Source of the DNA: Humisphaera sp.
GTDB taxonomy: Bacteria; Planctomycetota; Phycisphaerae; Tepidisphaerales; Tepidisphaeraceae
Length of the DNA stretch: 11,966 nt
Direction: 5' to 3'
NCBI GenBank assembly: GCA_025351525.1
Contig: JANXVV010000612.1
Location: 1 to 11,966, forward strand
Below are positions 6,172 through 11,966 of the stretch, piece after piece. Both the position numbers and the translations under genes were made by a program. Every line of letters starts with the position of its first letter. Position 1 is the stretch's first letter. The notes beneath the pieces are model-generated. The model was not told the origin of the DNA, ran no database searches, and saw nothing but the letters and a program-made list of their open reading frames with translations.

Positions 6172-6987
6172 GTGCAAGTTAACAAACGTCACCAACTTGA
6201 ATACGCGCAACCGATCAAAGCCCCCCGAAAATGGCTTCGTCGCTGCATGATCGGTTCAACCATTCTCGGTTTCACGTTAATGGCGGGCTGCCTTGTCTTC
6301 GAGCTTTGCCAAAGGATCCATCTGCTGTCGCTTCAGCGACAATGCCTTGAATACAATTCCCCGCCCGATCAAATGGCCTTCGACGAGCGGGCCGATTCCG
6401 TGCCCATACTTGTTCGGAGCGATCCGGTTTTTGTACAGGGGCTTACCGCACCAACTTCAGGGGTGCCATTTATCGGGCGGATACCCGCAGAATGGCGCGC
6501 TTACTCAAATCTTGTTTCATCGTCCAACCTTCATTCAATGGGAACCGCTTTTCTACATCGTCGGCGATCTCCGCTTGGTCACGAAAGATGTGTGGCGATA
6601 GATATACAGAAACGCAGGTACGCTCCCAGCGTTGACTGGCATGCCCGTGTGTTCTCTATCGGGACCATTGGCAGGACACCCGCCGAAATCACGTCAAGCT
6701 TACCGTTCCATGACTACGAGGGTCTGAAATTCTACGGCATTGAAGACCCGCCCCACGAATGGGCTGTCGCGGCGGGCGAATGTGACGCGACGCAACTGGA
6801 TCATTTCACAATCAGGATTTATGCAAGCGGCCAACAAGGCATCATTCATGGATATCTTCGTGACGACGATCAGATCACGCTGGAGTGGCCGCGCTCATGG
6901 TCTACCCCATCGGCCCCACCGTCGCCGGCATCATCTCGCTCAACGGATCAATTTCCACCCCCTGCACCTCTCCCAGCCGGGCGATGA
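6172..6987 (+). CDS. Hypothetical single-pass membrane protein
   Basis: No family is recognised. From the GTG at 6172 the protein has 271 residues. It has a basic N-terminus (KAPRKWLRR, 16-24), one transmembrane helix at about 25-45, and then a soluble, presumably periplasmic domain. That domain contains RCVAIDIQ, DWHARVFSIGT and EWPRSW segments. The topology (basic side before the helix) implies N-in, C-out. The start is uncertain: no ribosome-binding site is clear, and the next ATG (6247) would begin inside the helix. The last 28 or so residues, rich in Pro and Ser, are encoded opposite the end of the convergent MFS gene and look like an extension past the original domain. The stop codon may have been lost or moved. 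Confidence 0.6.
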   Translation: MQVNKRHQLEYAQPIKAPRKWLRRCMIGSTILGFTLMAGCLVFELCQRIHLLSLQRQCLEYNSPPDQMAFDERADSVPILVRSDPVFVQGLTAPTSGVPFIGRIPAEWRAYSNLVSSSNLHSMGTAFLHRRRSPLGHERCVAIDIQKRRYAPSVDWHARVFSIGTIGRTPAEITSSLPFHDYEGLKFYGIEDPPHEWAVAAGECDATQLDHFTIRIYASGQQGIIHGYLRDDDQITLEWPRSWSTPSAPPSPASSRSTDQFPPPAPLPAGR

Positions 6988-8182
6988 TCGGGGCGGATAC
7001 TGTCGCGACGCACATGATCGCCCCGCTGATCGCGAACACCGGCACGTAGGCTCGCGGGTCGTTCCCGCGCGGGCCGAGGAGATCGGTCCAGTACCCCATC
7101 ACCCACGGCCCGCACGCCGCCGCCGTGCCGGCCAATCCCAGAAACAGGCCAACGACGCGGCCGCGGAGATTTCCCGGCACGCGCTCCAGCATCGCCGCAT
7201 CGCTGAGGGCGTAGCTGCCGAGGTGACACGTCTGGAAAATCGCCAGCACGATCAGCACATTCGACACCGCCACGAATGGCACCATCGCCAACACCACGCC
7301 GCCGAGCGCAAGCAGCGCGACCATCGACGGCAACCGTCGCCCGCGCGGGCTGACCCACACTGCCAGCGGATTTACGAAAATGCTGATCAGCATCATCGAG
7401 CCCAGGATTGAACCGGTCTGCTGCACCGACATGCCGTGCGCCTTTTGCAGGTAGATTCCGATGAGCGAGATCGATGATACCCCAGCGAAATCACGGCAAC
7501 CGAGCGTTAAACCGATGAGCAGCACCCGCCGTCGCAGCGTTGGGCCGAGGGGCGGATGAACCTGCGAGGCGTTGCTTTCCGTACTTCGCACCTCCGTCGC
7601 GAACAGTAGAAATAACACTGCGCAGACTACCCCGGCGATGCCCAGTTCCACGAGCGGTTTTTGCCATTGCATCAGATGCCCCATTTGCCAATGCGCCGTC
7701 TCCGCCCGCCAACCGGCGTACTTGGGCCCGAGGAAAAATCCCATGCCTGACCCGGCGCCCAGCAACCCGATCGCCATGCCGGGTGATTTGGGATAATGCG
7801 CGGGGACCAGCGCGTTGGCGGTCGGATGAAACAGTGTTCCGAACACCCCGGCGATGACTCCGAACAAAAGCAGCAGCCCATACTGGTGCGTGAAGCCCAT
7901 CGCCATGATCGCGAGCGCATTGCCGAGCAATCCAATGCCGAGCAACATTCGGCGGTCGTGCCGATCCGCCAGCACACCCGCTTGAAAACTGAGCGCGCAA
8001 TAGGTCACACCGTACACCGTCACGATGAACGCCACCGATTTCACGCCGTTCAGATGCAGATCGGATCGGATCAACAGATACAACGGCACGAGCATGGTGC
8101 CGTAGGCGTGCGTGAACAGGTGCAGCACCGTCGACAGGGCGAGGGTGACATGGGCCCGGAAATTGGAAACGCGGGAAGTCAT
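6902..8182 (-). CDS. Major facilitator superfamily transporter
   Basis: This 426-residue polytopic inner-membrane protein has about twelve hydrophobic segments. The MFS signature loop after helix 2 is present (GVLADRHDRR, 69-78), matching the G-x-L-a-D-R-x-x-R-R pattern. A second-half counterpart is weaker (VSPRGRRLPS). A hydrophilic central loop around 195-215 separates the two six-helix halves. It probably exports or imports a small solute by secondary transport. Segments such as LFHPTANALVPAHYP are loosely reminiscent of drug-efflux or Fsr-like members, but substrate cannot be assigned. The 3' end overlaps the convergent hypothetical gene by 86 bases. No convincing ribosome-binding site precedes the ATG. 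Confidence 0.85.
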   Translation of the reverse strand: MTSRVSNFRAHVTLALSTVLHLFTHAYGTMLVPLYLLIRSDLHLNGVKSVAFIVTVYGVTYCALSFQAGVLADRHDRRMLLGIGLLGNALAIMAMGFTHQYGLLLLFGVIAGVFGTLFHPTANALVPAHYPKSPGMAIGLLGAGSGMGFFLGPKYAGWRAETAHWQMGHLMQWQKPLVELGIAGVVCAVLFLLFATEVRSTESNASQVHPPLGPTLRRRVLLIGLTLGCRDFAGVSSISLIGIYLQKAHGMSVQQTGSILGSMMLISIFVNPLAVWVSPRGRRLPSMVALLALGGVVLAMVPFVAVSNVLIVLAIFQTCHLGSYALSDAAMLERVPGNLRGRVVGLFLGLAGTAAACGPWVMGYWTDLLGPRGNDPRAYVPVFAISGAIMCVATVSAPIIARLGEVQGVEIDPLSEMMPATVGPMG

Positions 8183-8296
8183 CGGATCAAGGCATTCATT
8201 CCGGCAACAATTCCGGCTCGCGGAGGATACTGAAAGGGATTGAATCTGTCATTCACCGCGCAGACGCGGCGCGGTTGAAAACACGGCGGGGTCTGT

Positions 8297-8369
8297 CGTA
8301 GCATGGGATACCAGCCCATGCTTTTGAATTTGAACACAAGAAAATCACGGGCTGGTAGCCCATGCTACG
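8297..8369. repeat. Palindromic repeat between divergent genes
   Basis: Arms 8297-8317 and 8349-8369 match as reverse complements at 20 of 21 positions around a 31-base A/T-rich loop. Each arm also contains a nested palindrome of the form GCATGGG...CCCATGC. It lies upstream of both the MFS gene and the hydrolase gene. It is a different family from the repeats at 4209 and 6012. Confidence 0.75.
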
Positions 8370-8434
8370 GCGAACCCAACCTTGTTCTTGAATATGCTTT
8401 GCGTCATTCAAATGGATGACGAGACAACGACCTT

Positions 8435-8438
8435 GGAG
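8435..8438 (+). promoter_or_regulatory. Ribosome-binding site deciding the hydrolase start
   Basis: GGAG lies six bases before the ATG at 8445. The frame is open upstream to a TTG at 8382, but this site and the signal peptide that begins at 8445 both favour 8445. Confidence 0.7.
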
Positions 8439-8444
8439 TTGACG

Positions 8445-9935
8445 ATGAAATTCTGCCGGCCCACGATCCTCAGCCTCATCCTCCTGACCCACGCCGCCTG
8501 CGTCACGGCCCAGCCGGAGGTTCCTCAAACCGCCCCTAAGTTGCCCGGGGAATACAAGCTCAAATACATCGCGCGGATCGACGGCAAACCGGTGCAGATG
8601 GCGTATGCGCTGATCCTGCCGAAGGGATACGACACCGAACCCGCGCACAAATTCCCGATGATCGTCTTTACCCACGGCGCGGGGGAATGCGGCACCGATG
8701 GCGAGGCCACCTTCGCCAACGGGCCCGGGATGGAACTGCGGCGAAACAATCCGTACAAGGAGACTTTTCCATTCATCGTCCTTCAACCGCAATGCCCGCC
8801 GCGCGGCGAGCGGTGGGATCAACCGGCGATGTACAAAGCCGTCTCGCAGATTGTCGATGCGGCGATCGGCAGCGTGCGGGTCGACCCCGACCGCGTCTAT
8901 CTCACGGGCCTGAGCATGGGCGGCAAAGGGTGCTGGATGGCGGCGATGGAAGGTGCCGATCGCTTCGCCGCCATCGCGCCGATCTGCGCCGGCACCACCC
9001 ATCCCGATGCCGCCGGAAAGCTGCGGTATGTGGCGGTGTGGATGATCTCCGGAACCAATGATCCGGACGCGATGAACCACAACAACGAGATGATGGGATT
9101 GCTGAAAAACAATTTCGCCGAGGTGCGCAACACGATCGTACCCGGGGCGGATCATGTCGTATGGCCCCAGTTTTACGCGAGCGCCCAGTTCTACGAATGG
9201 CTTCTGTCGCACAAGCGTCCGAACCCCGCCGAGCGCCGTGCGATGGATGCCGCAGGCCCCTATGCCGCCCATCAGCAGGTGCCGCCCCGCGCACCGGGCC
9301 ACTATCGCCTGATGATGCCCGTCCAGATCAACGGCCAACCGGTACCGCTGGTCTGCTCGGTCTTTGTGCCCAAGGCATACTCTCCCACCGGCACCCCTTC
9401 GCCGTTGCTCGTCTACCTGCACGAATACAACACGATCGGCACCCCCTTCAAAGATCTCGTGCTGCACGGGCCGGATGCGGAGTTGGAGAAGAAGGGGAAT
9501 GAATTGTGGAAGGCGAACTTTCCCTTTGTCATCATCTCCCCGCAAATCCCCGCCGGCTTGGGGGATTGGGGACAGAAGCCGATGATCGATGCGGTGAAGA
9601 GCGCGGTGGAGGAACTGGCGAAGTCGATGAGCATCGACAAGAACCGCGTCTACGCCACCGGCACGAATGAAGGTGGCATCGCGGCGTGGCAGATGGCGAT
9701 CGACACCCCCACGCTTTTCGCCGCCGCCGCCCCGATCCTCACGATCGGCGGACTCAATCCACCGGGAAATGCCGAGGTGGGCAAAGATTTGCCGACGTGG
9801 GCAACCGCCACCGATGTCAATCCGCTCAAAAATGTGTTCGAGGGAAAAGAGCGGTGGAAGTTGTCGAGCGACAACCCTGTCGTGGCGTACCGGGGACCGG
9901 GGTTGTATGAGTGGTTGTTGAAGCAGAAGAAGTGA
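8445..9935 (+). CDS. Exported tandem alpha/beta-hydrolase: active esterase-like domain plus degenerate second domain
   Basis: This 496-residue protein has a signal peptide (MKFCRPTILSLILL, cleavage probably after VTA near 22). It is expected in the periplasm or at the cell surface and resembles esterase/polyhydroxybutyrate-depolymerase-like hydrolases. Domain 1 (about 35-257) has an oxyanion HG at 77-78, the nucleophile elbow GLSMGG with S157, the likely acid D206 or D208 in SGTNDPD, and H237 in GADHVVW: a complete triad. Domain 2 (about 285-496) repeats the same plan (GHYRL...VPKAY, FVIISPQ, NRVYATGTNEGG, LYEWLL). However, Asn408 stands where the catalytic Ser should be, and no equivalent His is seen before LYEWLL. 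The second half is therefore probably non-catalytic, perhaps a binding or structural domain. The substrate is unknown; a carboxylic ester, for instance on plant-type polysaccharide, would fit the family. Confidence 0.82.
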   Translation: MKFCRPTILSLILLTHAACVTAQPEVPQTAPKLPGEYKLKYIARIDGKPVQMAYALILPKGYDTEPAHKFPMIVFTHGAGECGTDGEATFANGPGMELRRNNPYKETFPFIVLQPQCPPRGERWDQPAMYKAVSQIVDAAIGSVRVDPDRVYLTGLSMGGKGCWMAAMEGADRFAAIAPICAGTTHPDAAGKLRYVAVWMISGTNDPDAMNHNNEMMGLLKNNFAEVRNTIVPGADHVVWPQFYASAQFYEWLLSHKRPNPAERRAMDAAGPYAAHQQVPPRAPGHYRLMMPVQINGQPVPLVCSVFVPKAYSPTGTPSPLLVYLHEYNTIGTPFKDLVLHGPDAELEKKGNELWKANFPFVIISPQIPAGLGDWGQKPMIDAVKSAVEELAKSMSIDKNRVYATGTNEGGIAAWQMAIDTPTLFAAAAPILTIGGLNPPGNAEVGKDLPTWATATDVNPLKNVFEGKERWKLSSDNPVVAYRGPGLYEWLLKQKK

Positions 9936-9938
9936 GGG

Positions 9939-10009
9939 GAGGTGGCAAGGGCGTCTCGCCCCTGCATTTCTTCAGCCAAAAAGCATGGGCGGGACGCCCA
10001 TGCCACCTC
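9939..10009. repeat. Palindromic repeat after the hydrolase gene, terminator-like
   Basis: Arms 9939-9965 and 9983-10009 are reverse complements at 24 of 27 positions around a 17-base loop. It begins four bases after the hydrolase stop, so it is well placed to end that transcript, although no T-run follows. Its core (GTGGCA...GGGCG...GACGCCC) is shared with the hairpin at 11290-11318. Confidence 0.75.
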
Positions 10010-10062
10010 CCGCCGCCTTTTTCAACGGCATGGCACTTGCTCAATTTCGGGATGACGTTGAA

Positions 10063-10068
10063 AAGGAG
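10063..10068 (+). promoter_or_regulatory. Ribosome-binding site of the YihY gene
   Basis: AAGGAG lies eight bases before the ATG at 10077. It is the best Shine-Dalgarno match in the window and fixes the start. Confidence 0.75.
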
Positions 10069-10076
10069 CCTTAATC

Positions 10077-11204
10077 ATGCGTGAAGCGATCCATCCGGTG
10101 GCTGCCGGAAAATTTTACTGGGAGGCCGTCAAACAGACCTTCACGGAATTTTTGGAAGACAAGGCGCCGCGACTGGGAGCGGCGCTGGCGTACTACACGA
10201 TTTTCTCGATCGCGCCTCTGCTGGTCATTGCAATCGGCGTGGCGGGATGGTTTTTCGGAAACTCGGCGGATACACGCGTCGAAGAACAAGTGACCGCGTT
10301 AATGGGACCGCAGGGTGGGAAGGCGGTCGAGGCCATGATCGATTCGATCGCCAACCAGCCGAAGACCGGCGTGTTTGCAATAGTCGTAGGCTTAATCACG
10401 CTTTTGGTGGGTGCGGCGGGTGTGTTCGGCCAACTGCAGGATGCCCTGAACACCATCTGGAAGGTGACACCCAAACCGGGTCGAGGCATCTGGGGATTCG
10501 TGCGGGATCGGTTTCTTTCCTTTGCCATGGTGGGCGGAATCTGTTTTCTATTGCTGGTTTCGCTGGTGATCAGCGTGGCGTTGTCGGGACTGGATCACTA
10601 TCTGGGCGGGGAGATGCCCGGTTGGCCGATTTTGCTGAAAATAGCAAATTTGGTCGTCTCGACTGCCGTGATCATGCTGCTATTTTCGATCATGTTCAAG
10701 GTGCTCCCCGATGTCAAAATGGCATGGAGGGACGTGTGGGTCGGAGGATTTGTGACGGCTGTTCTTTTCACGTTCGGCAAATGGGCCATCGGTGTTTATC
10801 TGGGGCACACCGGCGTCGGATCGGCCTATGGGGCGGCCGGTTCGCTGGTGGTGGTGATTTTGTGGATCTATTACGCGGCGCAGATATTTCTGCTGGGAGC
10901 CGAGTTCACGCAGGTTTATTCAAAGCGGAAGGGGCGGGCGAACGTCCCTGACGATAACGCGGTGGCCTTGACGGATGACATGCGGGCGAAGCAGGGAATC
11001 CCGCGCGATGCCGTCGTGGCCCGAAATGTGGCAGTGCTGGAATCGGTGCAACGTGACGCAGATAGGGTGCATCAAAATGGCGACGGTGCTGAAAAAAAAG
11101 GTCGCCTGCTGCCGGCGACGCTCGGGTTCGCTGTGGGCTTTGCCTTCGCCAAACGATGGCGGGCTCCAAGACGAAAAAAATTAGCCACGGATAAGCACGG
11201 ATGA
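10077..11204 (+). CDS. YihY/BrkB family inner-membrane protein
   Basis: This 375-residue protein belongs to the YihY/virulence factor BrkB family, formerly misnamed RNase BN. The function is unsettled; the fold suggests a transporter. About six transmembrane helices are seen: roughly 38-60, 98-120, 148-172, 188-210, 222-243 and 253-277. The family hallmarks are the first-helix segment APRLGAALAYYTIFSIAPLL (30-49), VFGQLQDALNTIWKV (116-130), and the last-helix segment GAAGSLVVVILWIYYAAQI (252-270) followed by FLLGAEFTQVY. A charged cytoplasmic tail (about 282-345) follows, then a short hydrophobic Gly/Ala/Phe stretch (346-358). The last seven residues (LATDKHG) and the stop codon are encoded by a dispersed-type repeat that begins at 11181, so the original C-terminus may have been replaced. 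A palindromic repeat precedes the gene, which is probably monocistronic. Confidence 0.9.
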   Translation: MREAIHPVAAGKFYWEAVKQTFTEFLEDKAPRLGAALAYYTIFSIAPLLVIAIGVAGWFFGNSADTRVEEQVTALMGPQGGKAVEAMIDSIANQPKTGVFAIVVGLITLLVGAAGVFGQLQDALNTIWKVTPKPGRGIWGFVRDRFLSFAMVGGICFLLLVSLVISVALSGLDHYLGGEMPGWPILLKIANLVVSTAVIMLLFSIMFKVLPDVKMAWRDVWVGGFVTAVLFTFGKWAIGVYLGHTGVGSAYGAAGSLVVVILWIYYAAQIFLLGAEFTQVYSKRKGRANVPDDNAVALTDDMRAKQGIPRDAVVARNVAVLESVQRDADRVHQNGDGAEKKGRLLPATLGFAVGFAFAKRWRAPRRKKLATDKHG

Positions 11205-11210
11205 ACACGG

Positions 11211-11240
11211 ATAAATGCAGATAAATGCAGATAAATGCAG
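11211..11240. repeat. Three exact tandem copies of a 10-base unit
   Basis: ATAAATGCAG occurs three times without a mismatch. The first copy overlaps the last CACGGATAAA unit of the left arm of the inverted array, so it looks like a local slippage expansion of that array's edge. Confidence 0.9.
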
Positions 11241-11289
11241 AACGGTAATATAGTCATTCACATTGTGTTTTATTGGGTGCATTGAAAAA

Positions 11290-11318
11290 GGTGGCACGGG
11301 CGAGACGCCCATGCCACC
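11290..11318. repeat. Compact hairpin repeat
   Basis: A 29-base palindrome pairs at 12 of 13 positions around a 3-base loop. It is a compact member of the same family as 9939-10009 (GTGGCA, GGGCG, GACGCCC and TGCCAC words). It lies between the stops of two convergent genes (11204 and 11402), so it can act as a terminator for either. Confidence 0.75.
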
Positions 11319-11401
11319 GGCTTTCTAAAAGACTCTACTTGTGTTTATCCGTGCTTATCCGTGTTCATCAGTGGCAACCCTCTTCCCCCGCATTTGCAGC
11401 A

Positions 11402-11966
11402 TCATTCCCGCAGCAAAGCATCTCCGCATTCGGCGAGCTGCGCCAAGCGGGCCTTGAACGTCGCGGCGATTTTTTCGGCGAGTTCATCGCTGAACAGCGC
11501 AGAGCGGTAGGTGAGGCCGAATGCCAGATCATTTCCCAAGGTCGTCGTCGTGAAAACCAGCGGCACCATCGGGCCGGTCGGCGACACCCGGATATATTCC
11601 AGCAGCGGGGCGGGGTGATACTTCACGGCCCACGTCGGATTCAAATTGACATTCGAGATTCCCCCGGCCAACGGCATGTGCTTTCGATAGAAGCGAAACG
11701 TCTTATGCACCGGCACAAACCGCGCGGCGGTCAAAGCGGCGAACATCCACACGGCGCTGGCCTGCGGTGAATCGGTCTCCTTGTGGATCTTCGTCTGCCG
11801 TGCGATCTGCCGGACCAGGCGCGGCCAATTCTGAAGATCCTCCCGCCGACACACCACGTTGGCAAAACCGAGGAACAGCCCGAACACACGGCTCATGTCG
11901 CGCCGGGCCCGCGAGCGCAGATCGACGATCATTCCCAGGGCCAGATCCTTTCGCCGGGGAATGGAG
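11402..11966 (-). CDS. Condensation/acyltransferase-like protein, C-terminal part (runs off the window)
   Basis: The frame is open to the window edge, so the 5' part lies outside; 188 codons including the stop are visible. The sequence resembles the C-terminal half of CoA-dependent acyltransferase-superfamily proteins (NRPS condensation domains, wax-ester synthases, alcohol or PapA-type acyltransferases). There is a GMIVDLRSRAR segment just inside the edge, GGISNVNLNPTWA at mid-length, then EYIRVSPTGPMVPLVFTTTT, and a strand-helix ending with FGLTYRSALFSDE. The catalytic HHxxxDG motif of this superfamily would lie upstream and cannot be checked. It probably transfers an acyl group or condenses an activated acid with an alcohol or amine. 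A methionine at 11930-11932 lies inside the domain and is unlikely to be the start, since the upstream residues (RRKDLALG) fit the family. Confidence 0.65.
   Translation of the reverse strand, partial: SIPRRKDLALGMIVDLRSRARRDMSRVFGLFLGFANVVCRREDLQNWPRLVRQIARQTKIHKETDSPQASAVWMFAALTAARFVPVHKTFRFYRKHMPLAGGISNVNLNPTWAVKYHPAPLLEYIRVSPTGPMVPLVFTTTTLGNDLAFGLTYRSALFSDELAEKIAATFKARLAQLAECGDALLRE

Larger units (their letters stand above)
11186..11373. repeat. Inverted arrays of 10-base units flanking a nested hairpin
   Basis: The left arm (11186-11215) is three consecutive 10-base units: CACGGATAAG, CACGGATGAA and CACGGATAAA. The right arm (11344-11373), read on the minus strand, is CACTGATGAA, CACGGATAAG and CACGGATAAA, the same unit set in inverted orientation. 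Between them lie three exact ATAAATGCAG units (11211-11240) and the hairpin at 11290-11318. The left arm begins inside the YihY reading frame. It contains no coding gene of its own. Its form is that of a dispersed, possibly mobile, non-autonomous element. Confidence 0.75.

Noticed and set aside
8382..8444. Hydrolase start at TTG 8382
   Set aside because: It would place 21 residues before the signal peptide; ATG 8445 has a well-spaced GGAG.
8253..9545. A 430-residue open frame on the minus strand opposite the hydrolase gene
   Set aside because: It is rich in His, Arg and Gly as expected for antisense of a high-G+C gene, has no recognisable domain, and the plus-strand gene has a signal peptide, ribosome-binding site and catalytic motifs.
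10077..11204. Ribonuclease BN
   Set aside because: Older databases give this name to the YihY family, but RNase BN activity belongs to an unrelated protein; this is an integral membrane protein.
11186..11240. CRISPR-like array
   Set aside because: Units are only 10 bases and contiguous, with no spacers between repeats and no cas genes.

Overview
The window looks like chromosomal DNA of a Gram-negative-type planctomycete, most likely from the Phycisphaerae/Tepidisphaera side of the phylum. The evidence is an outer-membrane porin, several exported proteins, moderately high G+C, and boundaries between genes filled with long, unrelated palindromic repeats of a kind common in planctomycete genomes. 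The phylum call is inference; no marker gene is present.

Layout. 1-199 is an ambiguous edge region with no clear start for the gene that follows. 200-1525 (+) is a LeuC-type isopropylmalate dehydratase large subunit whose N-terminal coding sequence appears disrupted. 1551-1988 and 1966-2448 (+) are two small overlapping genes: a HEPN-like helical protein and a PD-(D/E)XK nuclease-like protein. They form the most accessory-looking unit in the window and are my candidate for an uncharacterised system. 2467-3186 (+) is a SAM-dependent methyltransferase with an apparent export signal. 3386-4195 (+) is a Cof-type HAD phosphatase, which converges on a carbohydrate-porin-like gene (5955-4309, -). 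6172-6987 (+) is a single-pass membrane hypothetical whose 3' end overlaps a convergent MFS transporter (8182-6902, -). 8445-9935 (+) is an exported protein with two tandem alpha/beta-hydrolase domains, the second lacking the catalytic residues. 10077-11204 (+) is a YihY/BrkB family membrane protein. 11966-11402 (-) is the C-terminal part of a condensation/acyltransferase-like protein that runs off the window.

Most genes look independent, so this is not one pathway. Plausible transcription units are 1551-2448 (possibly with leuC before it and the methyltransferase 18 nt after it) and otherwise single genes. Palindromic repeats lie at 4209-4277, 6012-6122, 8297-8369, 9939-10009, 11186-11373 and 11290-11318. 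The one at 4209-4277 sits between two convergent stop codons and probably acts as a two-way terminator. The one at 11186-11373 supplies the last codons and stop of the YihY gene. No rRNA, tRNA, CRISPR array, transposase or integrase was found, and no stretch longer than 300 bases lacks a gene.
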